Under the pieces are notes generated by a model. The model saw nothing but the letters and a program-made list of their open reading frames with translations, had not been told where the DNA came from and made no database searches. From Acanthamoeba lenticulata (lineage: Eukaryota > Discosea > Longamoebia > Acanthamoebidae): a DNA stretch of 64,000 nucleotides. The DNA lies in the NCBI GenBank assembly GCA_002179805.1, contig NAVB01000069.1:1-64000 (forward strand), given 5' to 3'. The position numbers were made by a program, and so were the translations under genes. This document shows positions 49,801 to 60,989 of this stretch, piece by piece. How positions within the stretch are numbered: the first letter of the stretch is position 1; each line of letters begins with the position of its first letter.

Positions 49801-52800
49801 GATCGCGGGCGCGGTCGCCGCCGCAAGGCCGTCATGAAGCGCAGCAAGAGTCAGGAATGTTGCAGTCGCACCGAGGTCGAGAAGCTTGCTGGCGCCGCTA
49901 GCACCGCGAAAAAGCCCACCAGTGCGGGGGCCAACTCGGGCGGCAGCCACAGCGCCGGCATGCCGACCACGCCAACTACGACGACGACTACCACCTCGAG
50001 CAGCGCTGGAGACGAGGGCCTCTGGGCGCAGCGCGTCGGACGGACCACGAGGAAGAGCAGCAGCAAGTCGCTGCCGCACGAGGTAACCAAGCGGAGCAGC
50101 ACCACTCCGGCAGCCTTCTTTCGCGAGAAGGTTTCGGGCATTCTCAACCGGAGTGCGCCGTCCTTTTCGGCTATCGTAAAGGGACTTACCGAGGAGAAGC
50201 TGGCCGCCACCGGCAAAGGCGGCCGCGAGCGGCCAAGTCTTGTTGCTGCTGCCACCGTTGTACAGAAGGAGAGGGACTTGGCAGCAAGCGCCGGCGAAGG
50301 CAGCAAAATCTCGCCTGGTGGCGGCGGCGGCGGAAAGGAAGCCGTCGCTGTCACCTCGCCCGTCAAGGTCATGACCTACAGCGAAGCCGTCAACCGCAAG
50401 GAGACCAGCGGCGGTGGCAGCTTCATCGTGCATAGAGGCGGAGAGGAGGAGCGGCGAGACAAGGACGCCCTTGGCGAGGAGAAGCGACCACCAGGCGTCT
50501 CCGCCGTCAGCGCCGGCGCAGACAAGGGTAAGGAGAGGCTTTACGCGCGCGACGACGAGGACGAGACCGAGGAGACCGAGGAGGAGCCCGAGGGACCGGT
50601 CGATGAGGATGATGAGAGCAGCTGCTTGGCCGAAGAGGAAGATGACGACGAGAACGCCGGCAGCAGTAGTGGGGTATCGACCTCGGGTGCAGCGGACGCG
50701 AATAGCAGCGGACGCCCAAAAATTCGGCCGCTGCCGTTCACCAACCTCAACATGCATGCGGGACGAATGACCAACTCGTCACCACCATCGCCGTCATCCC
50801 ACTCGTCGCCCTCGCTTCACTCCCTGCTCCCATCGCTCTCGCCCCCGTCTTCGCCCGACGCCATCCAGCGACGGACCCGTGCTCGGTGCGTCACGTCACC
50901 TGTCTGGGAGCCTCTTTCCTTTCATTTGCCCACGTCTAACCACCACACCAGAGCTCGGTCTCAGCCGCCGACCAAGGAGACGCCGGCCACCGCGACGCCG
51001 CCGACCGTCACTCAGGTCACCCATCGACCTCAGCCCTACCGACACTTCAAGACCACAGGTGCGTGTCGTCAATAATGACGGCGCCAGCTCAGGACTGTGT
51101 CATTAACGTGTGTTGGGGCGGGAGCAGACAGCCTCATCCAGCTGGACAAGCAGGGCCAAAGGCGGAAGGTGGTGGAGTCGTTGCCGGAGCTGCAACTGGC
51201 CGATCACCTGATTTCTCAGAGGAGGAACACTTACCAGCAGTTCCCGCACCACTATGTGCGCGAGAACGGCGGGGGCGGAGGCGTGGCCGGAGCCGGGGCC
51301 GGAGCCGGGGGCGCGGCTGGCGTGGCCGGTGGTGGCGCGTGGAACGTCGGCGAGAACACGTACAACAATGCAGGCAACACGGTCAACCGATACGGCTACA
51401 ACTACAACCGCCCACGCCTGTGGCAGATCATCCAAGAGGAGAGTGAGCGCCGCGAGCGCGAGCGCGGGAGCAAGGGCGAGCGCATCGGCGCCCGGTCCAA
51501 GCAGTGGCGCGGTGCTGGCGTGCCGCCTTTGCCTCTCTTTAATGGCCGGTATGTCTGGGCAAGGGCCAGCTGGAACTTCTCCTCACACTGACTGGTTTCT
51601 CCATGTGCGTGGGTGACGCGTCGGACAGGCCGTCGCCGCACGGGCCGCAGCGCGCGGTGCCGTCGGTGCAACAACAGGCCTTGCGCTACGCGCGAGTGAG
51701 CCATTTGCTCACTCAGTCCCTCTCCGACGTGGAGCGGGTGGTCTTCCTGCACAAGGAAATCGAGGACTACGTCAACCACATCGTCTCCCTCACCAGCGTC
51801 CGGTACGACCATAGGCGGCTCCAAGCAATCGGCTGGTGAGCTGACGTCTTCTAAACCACGAACACAAACACAACGTAGGCGTGTGTACCAGGAGTTGATG
51901 GTGTCTAAGATCCGCGGCATCGTGGCCCAGCTGTGGAGCAACTCGCTGGTGGAATGCTATGGCTCCTACGCAACCTCGCTGTGCATCCCGTCGTCCGACC
52001 TCGACCTCGTCGTGCTGCTCTCGCCCTCAAGCACACTCCTGAGCGGCTACAAGTGCCTCGAGGCTAGTAGCAGCGGAAGCGGCAGCAGCACCAGCGGAGG
52101 CGGAACCGGTAGCAGCAGCAGTAGTAGCAATTCGGGGGCCAACGACAACCTCCTGCGACGAGACTGGACCCATATGCAGATCCTGGTCGAGGAGCTGCGC
52201 AAGCATGACTGGGTCCACTCGCTCCAGTTCATCGACACGGCCAAGGTACATAGACTTGGGCTGGCCCAGGCAGGCTGTTCAGACTGAACCGCGTCATGTG
52301 TACGTCCTACGTACAGGTGCCGGTAATCAAGCTCATGACGGTGGCCGATGGACACACAATTTTGATGGACGTCACGTTCAGCTTCTCCAACGCAACACCA
52401 ACGCCCGCCCACAACGCTGCGGCCGAGATTTTGGCGGACCTGTCGTCCAACCCGACCTCGCTGCTGCGCTCTAACTCCACCTTTGAACATAGCGGAATCG
52501 GTACGCCACAAGTTTCGTATGACCTTTCTACCTCTAGTCACTTCTCACACTCGACAACGCTATAACAGCGGCATCGCATCTGGTGCGAAGCTACATCCGA
52601 TCGCTGCCGGCGCTCACGCCGCTGGCGCTGGTGCTCAAGCAATTCTTGAGCGAGCGCGGCCTCAACAACACTTATACTGGAGGTAAGCACCATCACCCCC
52701 GGCTTTTGCTCTTGCGTGTGTCTTTCCTTTCGCCCTTCAAGCAAGTTGGACTCACCGCCGCACCCCCATCACCGTCGTTGTCCCACAACAGGGCTATCGT

Positions 52801-53837
52801 CGTACTGCCTGGTGCTGATGATCGTCGCCTTCCTGCGAATCAACAAGGTCCCCACCGTGAGCGTTGAGCAGGACTCGGCCAGGTACGTTGAGACCGTTGC
52901 AACTTGAAGAAGTAAAATGCGCTTAATTAATCTTCCTTAACCGCCTGCAGGCGAAGAGATGTGAGTGAGCGGGGCCAGTCGTCGTCGGCGTCGGCCCCCG
53001 GGCTCAAGGAAGAGGAGAACCTCGGGGCCGCGCTTCTGGGCTTCCTTCGGTTCTTCGGCCTCCAGTTTGACTTTGACAGGATGGGCATTTCCCTGCACAA
53101 TGGCGGGTTCGTACATTATTTAATTTTCTTTTTATCTTCATTTTTTTAACAATAATATTCATGATATTTGCTTGGTGGTTCAGGTGCTACTTTTACTTGA
53201 GGGAGCCGTGCAACACGTTGGTGATCGCCGACCCGTTCAACCCGGAGGTACGCCTGCCTTGCCTCCCCACTTTGTGGGCAAGCTTGAAACTGACAATACT
53301 AATGATCATTTTGCTTGTGATGCGTGCAGCGCAATATTGGCCATAGTGTGTTTGGCATGTGGCGGGTCAAGGCGGCGTTCAAGCAAGCCTTCCACACGCT
53401 GATCTCGCCCTACACCACCAACTTCGCGCCCACCCTCCTCTCCCGTACGACCATCATTATCCTTGATTGCTCTCGAATCATCGTCATCATCATGATCAAC
53501 TAATCGCTCGATCAACGGCGCAGGGGTGCTGCAAAACGTGCCTGACGAGGAGCGACGCGAAGGCGGCGTCATGCCACACGGCGCCGCTGCCGCGGGGCGA
53601 GCGGGAGGCGGACGCGCGCGTTGTGGGCCCGAGTTTGTGATTCCGCCGTGGGCGCAGTCGCACGCGGCTTACCTCAACCTCGAGTTTGGCAGTGGCGAGA
53701 GCGGACGCCGAGACCATGCCGCCGCCGCAGCTGCTGCCGCTGCCGCCGCCGCGGCCGCTTCTTCTGCTGCCGCTGCTGCTGCATCTCCCACTGGTGGAAG
53801 CGTCGGTCGATCGCAGCCACCACAACACGGCGCCTGA
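46861..53837 (+). CDS. Non-canonical poly(A) polymerase (TRF4/PAPD5-like) with very long N-terminus
   Basis: About 1857 residues, 19 exons: 46861-47041, 47116-47227, 47339-47458, 47517-47857, 47920-48255, 48365-48576, 48662-48718, 48778-50885, 50952-51058, 51128-51548, 51629-51802, 51879-52245, 52317-52500, 52569-52682, 52792-52882, 52951-53106, 53184-53247, 53330-53444, 53524-53837. The last 600 residues are the enzyme: LHKEIEDYVNHI, nucleotidyltransferase motif ECYGSYATSLCIPSSDLDLV (GS then DxD), third Asp in TILMDVTFS, the PAP-associated domain (HLVRSYIRSLPALTPLALVL, GLSSYCLVLMIVAFLRINK) and LREPCNTLVIADPFNP. Family role: adding short tails to RNA for decay or maturation. Before it lie a conserved-looking segment (WFGKLSLEERRNVLLWED, WDDKPAQWVWDQPAWFQRMG), a Lys-rich stretch, a Ser run and a long acidic/Ser disordered region. 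Poly-Ala ends the protein. Two separate genes are possible; the splice at 48577-48661 supports one. Confidence 0.8.
47271..47290. repeat. (GTGTC)4 pentanucleotide repeat
   Basis: Four exact copies inside intron 47228-47338 of the poly(A) polymerase gene. Confidence 0.85.
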
Positions 53838-53979
53838 AAAGTTCTCCTCACCTTGTAGAAAATGAAGTTGACGTCCTCAAGCGTATTATTTTCGCGCTTT
53901 TTTTGAAACAAAAGGAAACGATTTCAGAAACGATTTAAAATTGAGAAAAAGGCACATAACAAGAGACTAGCACTCCGGG

Positions 53980-55939
53980 ATGGACAAGGCACTGGTAGCT
54001 GAACACCTCAAGCTCTACCGCGAAGCATTGTTCTCAGACGTGCTTCCCTTCTGGATCAAGAACTCGCCTGACCGCGAGAAAGGGGGCTACTTCACCTGTC
54101 TGGACACCACTGGCAAGCCCTTCGACACTGACAAGGTATGTTGCGCACCAGCACCATGCGGGAAGAGCGGTGTCAAAACTGTCAGTAAGTACTCAATGGC
54201 CTGTTCAGTTCGTGTGGCTTCAAGCAAGGCAAGTATGGATGTTTTCCAAACTGTACAACGAGGTTGACACGGTCGATGCGACCACCAAGCAGACCTGGCT
54301 CGACATGGCCAAGTAGGGTCCCATTCACCAGTTCCTCTTCCTCCAAGCTTCATTTGACCCACTTTCCTTGTCGAGGACAGGCTTGGTGCGGACTTCCTGC
54401 GTGAACAGGGCGTGGACTCGGACGACAACTACTACTTCTCGTTGACGCGCGAGGGAGAGCCCATCATTGAGCCCTGCAACATTTTCAGGTGAGTCTCTCT
54501 GCTGTTCCTGGTGGTGTTGTTTGCTGATGCGTGATTGCAACCAAACGTCACAGCGACTTCTTCGCCTGCATGGCCTTTGCGCAGTACGCTAAGGCCTCAG
54601 GCCATGCGTGGGCCAAGGTGCGGTCCCTTGAGTTTGTGTACCGAGGCTGGTCTGACAGTGTTGATGGACGGACATACGCAGGATCGCACAGCGATCATTT
54701 TCCACAACATCGAGCGGCGGAAGAACAACCCTAAGGGCCGCTGGAACAAGGCCCACCCGGGCACTCGTCCCTTCCGAGGTCGCTTTTGCCTTCTTTGCTG
54801 GCCGACCAGGTCACGCACAACTGCGCTGACGTCCAACGAAATGGCGGGTTCCAGGATTGGCCTTCCCCATGATCGACATCAACCTGTGCATGGAGATCCT
54901 CGAATTGAAGGACAAGTTCCCCGACTTTGATGTGGGCCTCACGAACGACGAGATCGAGAAGCGTATGGAGGTTCACATGGATGACATCTTCGAACTCTTC
55001 CACGACAAGGAGAAGGTGAAGCCTTACGCAGTCATCAGTGGAGGGGGGAAATGCTTCTTGCTGCTGACCTCGCGCGCGAACCTTCTAAGAACTTGCTGCG
55101 GGAGAACGTCATCCCAGAGAAGCCCGAGGCCAAGGACACCTTCGAGGGCCGTCTCATCAACCCGGGCCACACGATTGAGGTACGCTTCTGTCCCACCGCA
55201 CCTTGACATTGCGCTCAGGAAAGTACTGACGGACGGTCGCGCAGTGCATGTGGTTCCTCATGAACGCGGCGCGCAGGAAGGGCCGTACGGACCTCATCGA
55301 GAAGGTTGGTCGTCTGCCCTGGATAGCTCTTTGAAAGAATTGTTAACAAACTTACACGGACGGATGGGGTTGGTGGTTGCAGGCTGAATGTGTCCTGCAG
55401 GCCACGCTCGAGTTCGGGTGGGACAAGGAGTTTGGCGGCTTCTTCTACTTCATGGACATCGGTGCGTCAGACCTTGTGCTGATCCCCCCGAGGGGAAATG
55501 GCGACTCGCGACGCTCACCAAGACGCCCGCCGTGTGCTGCGTGTGAGGTCAGAGGGCAAGCCCCCGCAGCAACTGGAGTGGGACCAGAAGCTGTGGTGGG
55601 TGCACGGCGAAGCCCTTGTGGCACTCGCCTTGGCCTACCAGATGACCAAGAAGGTCATCTACGCCGAATGGTACCTGAAGGTGTTTGACTACACCTGGAA
55701 GCGCTTCCCGGACCCGCAGCACGGCGAGTGGTTCGGCTACTTGAACCGGCGTGGTACGTCCTGTCTGCATTGGTGGCAGCCCACCATCTTGACTGGCTGA
55801 TGGTTTACACATGTGCACCATGACAGGAGAGGTCCTGCTGCAGCTGAAGGGAGGCAAGTGGAAAGGCTGCTTCCACGTTCCACGCACGCTCTACCTCTGC
55901 GCCAAGATCTTCCAAGAGCTCCTTGCTGAGGATTCGTGA
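53980..55939 (+). CDS. N-acylglucosamine 2-epimerase (renin-binding-protein family)
   Basis: Interconverts N-acetylglucosamine and N-acetylmannosamine in the cytosol. 410 residues (animal AGE about 417), exons 53980-54135, 54209-54312, 54381-54488, 54554-54617, 54682-54778, 54855-55015, 55090-55179, 55245-55304, 55383-55461, 55553-55753, 55827-55939. An (alpha/alpha)6-barrel sequence begins [20 protein letters not shown] and includes [26 protein letters not shown], and the two catalytic His motifs NPGHTIECMWFLM and [10 protein letters not shown], with [18 protein letters not shown] between them. No N-terminal signal. Typical cytosolic enzyme, with no missing active-site element seen. Confidence 0.95.
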
Positions 55940-56266
55940 ACTCTCTTGCCCCTATTCTTGTGATGTTGCCCAGCAGGCAAAACAGCACATTCCTGGCATT
56001 GACCACTCTTTGCTTGCATGGCCATCTCTGAGATCGCTTTCTTGCAGTTTGAAGCATCATGACGATCTCCCCACGCGGTCATCTGGCAGCTTGCGCCATT
56101 GGAATTTCTGCCCAGTCGACACCAGGTTTTCTGTAGGTTTTCATTTGACTCAACCACTCTGTCGGGTTTTCGGGCGGTACACAGGCCAGGTATAAATGCA
56201 GGACTAGCTTGGTGCAGAAAGTCATCAACTCAACTACAAAGCACTACCAACAACTACTTACTCAAC
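55940..56266 (+). promoter_or_regulatory. Promoter region of the first hydrophilic paralogue
   Basis: 327 bp downstream of the epimerase stop. It contains a clear TATA box (next entry) and otherwise nothing recognised. Confidence 0.5.
56191..56197 (+). promoter_or_regulatory. TATA box
   Basis: TATAAAT, 70-76 bp before the ATG of the next gene, followed by a CAACTCAACTAC leader. This is the clearest TATA box in the window and suggests a strongly transcribed gene. Confidence 0.65.
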
Positions 56267-56641
56267 ATGTCGACCCACACTGATAAGACCAAGACCGGCA
56301 CTGGCGCCAACATCATCCACGATGCGCCCGTCGTGAAGAAGGACATCGTGCACGAGCACCCTGAGATCGTCCACAAGGAGCACCACGTCCAGCCCATCAT
56401 CCACGAGAAGGAGCGCCACGTCCAGCCCGTCCACAAGACCGAGATCACGACCGAGCACCCGGTTATCCACAAGGAGACCATCGTCGCCGAGCCCTCCAGG
56501 CACGAGGCCGCTGGCACGCACGCCACCATGGGCCAGAAGATCAAGGGCACCATGAAGGAGGCCGTCGGCGCCGTGACTGGCAATGAGGCCAAGAAGCAGG
56601 AGGGCAAGGCTCTCAAGCAGGGCATCAACACCACGCACTAA
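56267..56641 (+). CDS. Small hydrophilic His/Val/Glu-rich protein, paralogue 1
   Basis: 124 residues, single exon, no signal peptide or membrane helix. The middle is a run of short motifs of the type EHHVQPIIHEKERHVQPV and EHPVIHKETIV. The tail THATMGQKIKGTMKEAVGAV, then NEAKKQEGKALKQGI, resembles the conserved ends of small stress-associated proteins (CsbD-like and fungal allergen-like families), though this is only a visual resemblance. It is the upstream member of a tandem pair: the next gene shares the repeat motifs and the GQKIKGT tail. With its TATA box and intronless structure, it may be abundant or stress-induced. No function can be assigned. Confidence 0.8.
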   Translation: MSTHTDKTKTGTGANIIHDAPVVKKDIVHEHPEIVHKEHHVQPIIHEKERHVQPVHKTEITTEHPVIHKETIVAEPSRHEAAGTHATMGQKIKGTMKEAVGAVTGNEAKKQEGKALKQGINTTH

Positions 56642-56987
56642 AAGCGCTGTCCCTAGTTTTTCTTTGTCCTTTTAGCCCTTACTGCGAGTGAAGCTCGAGT
56701 AGCTCTCGGGCAACACCCAAGCAGTGAGTTTTGAAATACAATATCTCTCTTCCTAAGCTTCTTCTTCTCTGTTTCAGGGAGTTTAGAAATTCAAACAAGA
56801 GACGCTCCTTTGTTGGGGCGAAATCTCACCTGTCTTATCAGCGAGATCTGTGGCGATCTTGATGGGGCCGTCGGCCCAGCCATGAGCACGCAGCTCAGGC
56901 AGTCTTATAGCCCACGGCCCACCCTCACTTCCACAACAAGAAACTCTTGAGAGCGTGCCTTTGCCACAACCTCCTTCTAACCCCAGA
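56642..56987 (+). other. Intergenic between the tandem paralogues
   Basis: 346 bp with no gene and no clear TATA box. Confidence 0.4.
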
Positions 56988-57683
56988 ATGTCGATGATGA
57001 ACACAACCCCTGTTGCAACCGGCACCATGCCGGCCGCCGCCACAACGGTTCTGCCGCACACCGTCGGCACCAACGCCCCAGCCATGAGTGGCATGGCCAC
57101 GCAAGTGTTGCCCGGGACGACCAACGTGGTAGAGCACCAGCCCATAGTGGAGAGGGAGGTGGTCGTCGAACACCCTGTCGAGATCAGGCGCGAGCACCAC
57201 GTGCAGCCCATCATTCATGAGCGAGAAGTTCAGGTTCAACCCATCATCAGGACACACGTCACCACCGAGATGAAGGTGACCGAGACGGTACGTGTGTTTG
57301 AGTTGGCGACGTGCTTCAAATCAAGTTGTTGAACCTTGCCCCAACCTCAGGAGCGCGACATCATGCTGCCGCCAATCGTGGAGCAGCCGCAAGTGGTCAC
57401 ACGGCAAGTCCTTCCCAACGTACCGGTCGGGGCCGCCACGACGGCTACCACCACAGTCCCGGCCACCACAGTCCCGGCTACCACAGTCCCGGTAGCCGCC
57501 ACCACAACCAGCACGGGACGCGTCACAGGCACCGGCGCTGGCGCCCGCCACGCCACGCTCGGGCAGAAGATCAAGGGCACCATCAAGGGCGTGCAGGGCG
57601 CCCTCACCCACAACCCGGCCAAGAAGGAGGAGGGCCGCCTGCTCCGGCAGGGCATCGAACCCACCCGGCACACCATGGCCTAG
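56988..57683 (+). CDS. Hydrophilic His/Val/Glu-rich protein, paralogue 2
   Basis: 210 residues, exons 56988-57287 and 57351-57683. It shares with its neighbour the block REHHVQPIIHEREVQVQPI and the tail HATLGQKIKGTIKGVQGAL, NPAKKEEGRLLRQGI. Extra features are a Thr/Ala/Pro-rich N-terminus (MSMMNTTPVATGTMPAAATT) and a TTVPA triple repeat in exon 2. The likely origin is a local duplication followed by intron gain (or loss in the neighbour) and growth of low-complexity sequence. Soluble, no known domain beyond a possible CsbD-like end. Function unknown. Confidence 0.8.
57451..57495 (+). repeat. 15-bp tandem repeat, three copies
   Basis: CCACAGTCCCGGCTA-type units encode TTVPA three times in paralogue 2. 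Confidence 0.85.
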
Positions 57684-57732
57684 AGAACGAAAGAAAAACT
57701 CTTCAAGTACCCAAAATAAATGACATCTAAAA

Positions 57733-60700
57733 TCAGACAAAGATGGCGACAGCGAAGGCCTTGACGTTGGGGCCGAGATCGCGCACGCTGCGCCAGTATT
57801 CGACGGCCGTGGCGTGCTCGCCCTTGTGGAGGGAGAAAAGGAAGGCCTTCTGCTCCTTGGTGAAGCGCGCGATGGCCCGCGCCAGCTCTCGGCGGTCCTC
57901 GATGTGCCGCACCCCGGCGTGGAGGCCATCGATCGCCGCGAGGAACGCGTCCAAACGCGCTTGCACGTACGTCAGCCAGTGGGCCCACTGGGGCACGCAG
58001 GCGCAGAAGCGGCGGACAAGCAACGGGTCGTCGTAGAGGTCCTTGAGCACGCCGTAGAAGAGCCGCTGCTTCTGGTTAAAGGGCAGGTAGACGTCGAGCT
58101 CTTCCATGGTCGCATAGCGCCGGCCGTTGAAGGTCACCCGCTGCATTCGGCTGTCGCACGCGACGAGTCCCTCGTAGGCCAGCCAGCTTCCTGGCGCCGC
58201 CGCGTGCATGGCGTCGCACACGCTCTGGACCAGCGCCATGAGTTCGGCTTGTTGGGCCAGTTTGGCCTCTCGGGCCTCGTCGTCGCCGAGCTCGTTGTAG
58301 CGGCGGAGCCCCGCGGCAAAGGCCGGCGTGGCCCGCAGTGCCGCGTCGTCAATGGCAAACTCGGGCTGGCCGATGTGCTGCCAGCCGTGCCGCTCGGCCA
58401 CAGCCGCCAGCGCCGCAGCGTCGGCCTCTCGCATGGCGCCGCTCAGATCGCGCGCACCGACGGCCACGATTCGCTCGGCGCGCTCATCGACAATGGTGCC
58501 GCCAGCGTCACGGCACCACTGGAGGACAAACATGAAACACTGCGGCCGCTCCGCCGCCTCGGCCGTCGAGGGTAGGCGGTAGCCGAGCCGAGCCCACACC
58601 TCCCAAAACAGACGCGCGATCTCTTCGCTGACCTGCGCCCTCACTCGGCCCGCGTCGACGTGCTGACCGCCCGCTTGGCGCAGCTCGCGTTCGAGGTCGG
58701 CGCGCACTCGCCACTCGAGCTGGCGGCCCATCAGATTGTTGCCCACGTAAGTCGACACCAGCCACCGGCCGTCGTGCAGGAACAGGTTGACCGTGGGCCC
58801 ATTGAGCTTCTCTGCAGGGACAAGGCGAGATGAGGGCTCGAGCCGAGGCACGGGACACAGAGGAGTGGAAGCAGGGAAGGGGGGCGGTACTGGTCAACAC
58901 CACCGAGTCCCAGTCGAGCAGGGGGAGGTGCTCCTCGGCGCTCTCGGCCGACACGAACCTGCACCGGAACCACACCAGCAGAACAGCGGTGAGTAGGCGA
59001 GCCCAACAGAGCTCTGGTGGCGCCCCGTACCGCTTGAAGCCATAGCACACAGGCCGCCAGTCATCGGAGGCGTCCAGGACGAGGCCTGCAGGAACCGGGC
59101 CATATGGCCAGGATTATCAGCCAAGCCAGCGCAAGCCCACGGGCTGGATGGGGCACGAACGAACCACAGCACTGGTCGGCGGCCTTGGACTGACGAGGCG
59201 CGTAGTTCGGGTCGAGAGCGAGCTGAACCAGGTCCTCCGCCTCACCCGGGACGCGGGCGCTCAGCACCGACAGCTCCAGTTCCAGCTCGTCCAGCGACAG
59301 CCGGCCTGTGTGGTGCGCCTGAGCCCAGCGCATATGTCCGACGTGGCGGAGGGCCAGCAGCGTACCGTCACGCTCGAGCTTGCACCGTTGCTTGATGTAG
59401 TCTCGCACGTAGACCTCGCGCGGGTCGGCCTCGTCCTCCCTGCTCCAAGCCCGAACGGTCAGTCGATGCACCGCACCAAGGCCAGACAGAGATGGGTCGA
59501 GTCCACACCTGATGACGCGGAGCGGCGGGGCGGCGGCCTCGGCGGCCTCGATGAAGGGCACCAGCGCGGGAATGGCCTTGTATCGATCGATGGGCAGCGG
59601 CTCGCTGTTGATGGGCGAGTGGAACTGCACACAGGTGTTTTTCACGCCGCGTGGTGAGTCGTCAGTCGGGATGCGAGCCATGTCGGGAGGGCTCGAAGGT
59701 CCGGGATGAGGACGCCATACCTTGTAGCAATTGACGACGGCGCGGAAGGCCTCGTCGAGGTGATACCTGCCGAGGGAACGCGTGCGCTCGCGTCAGTGCT
59801 GTAGCTGCCGGCCAGCGGGAGTACGCGCGTACTCTTTTTCATAGAGCCAATCGCGGGCCTTGTCCTGGTGATCAAAGGTGAGGCCATCGAGCTCTTGCTT
59901 GTACTTGTTGCCAGCGGTGAAGTCGTACACGACGCCCTTCTCGAGGATCTGCTGCGCAAACTCTGCAGACGCGCCACAACATGAAAATAAATGTAAAAAA
60001 ATTAATCAAAAATCATGAATAAAGCGTCGTCGGGGAAGAAGGTACCGAGGACGCGCAGCGGGTGGACGACGATCTTCTTGCCCTTGGCTTGTTTGCCTTG
60101 CTTGAAAAGCCGATAGGAGATCTCCTCGTGGGCGCCCTTGAACTTGTCTACCTCGTGTTTGAGCTTCATGAAGCTGAGCTCGAAGCGGAAGGCGCCCGGC
60201 GAAAAAGGCTTGATCACAGCAAAGGCCGGCAGCGAGAGCGACGAGACGGCCCTGTGGTCGACGATTCATGTGGCCGCGTGAGGAGTGGCATGCCACGGGG
60301 GACATACGGAGCCGAGCGTACGGGACAAAGTTGCGGTCGATCAAGTACTGCCAGTGGTGCTTCACCACGGAGTGCACGTCCACCATGACGTCACCCACCT
60401 TCTTTTCTGTCAGTTGCTCTGGCACGCCTGTGGGAGAAAGTCGCTCTGCTCAGCCCACGACGACAGTGACCATCACGAGATGCAGGCAACAGCCACGTGC
60501 CGCCGTCGGGGATGTCAGGACGGGCCAGCACGCCCACGTAGTCCTCGAGGATCACGTAGATGTCCCAGTCTGCGTGGGCCAAGTCAGCAGTGGGAGACCC
60601 GGGTTTGGTGTACAAGTGGAGAGGGCTGCAAAGACTGACCTGAGTCGGGCCGTGCGGTGCCGTAGAGGCGCGAGCCATAGCTGCACAGTTAATGGGACAG

Positions 60701-60847
60701 AAAGCCACATGTGAGGGGGGAGCTTGCACCCGTCGCGGGGTAAGGCTAGTACAGGAAAGCAAAGCTAATGCCAGCGGGTTCAACACAGAGCCATTCGCAC
60801 AGAGTGGCCACATCCACCGGGCAGACAGCCAGTGCCGCTTCCTCCAT
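57733..60847 (-). CDS. Nucleotidyltransferase fused to T4 Rnl1-like RNA ligase
   Basis: 769 residues, 12 exons: 60847-60753, 60680-60640, 60569-60477, 60427-60322, 60251-60046, 59962-59833, 59766-59721, 59624-59509, 59439-59165, 59085-59031, 58958-58891, 58811-57733. The N-terminal third is a minimal nucleotidyltransferase: LYGSRLYGTARPDSDWDIYV gives the GSxxxGT...SDxD site (Asp46, Asp48), with a possible third acid in GDVMVDVHS. The C-terminal half looks like a phage T4 Rnl1-type ligase: LVLDASDDWRPVCYGFKRF before the site, motif I KLNG (Lys412 as predicted AMP acceptor), motif III-like RPQCFMFVLQ and ERIVAVGA, motif IV YEGLVACD, and downstream lysines (FNQKQRL). The fused activities suggest RNA end healing or tRNA repair. 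No organelle signal. Ligase identity rests on motif order and is less certain than the nucleotidyltransferase. Confidence 0.72.
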
Positions 60848-60989
60848 CTGTCGGTGTGGTCTGGCCAGCTGCTCTTTGTTGTTTGGAATCCTTCAGCTAA
60901 CTCAAATAAAACAATTTAAATTAAAAAAAGAAAGAAAGAAAGTAACACAACAAACATTTTTTATTTGTTTTATTGTGCCAGTTGGCGCT

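Noticed and set aside
49507..50757. 416-codon antisense frame over the disordered part of the poly(A) polymerase gene
   Set aside because: Composition shadow of the long GC-rich exon 48778-50885.
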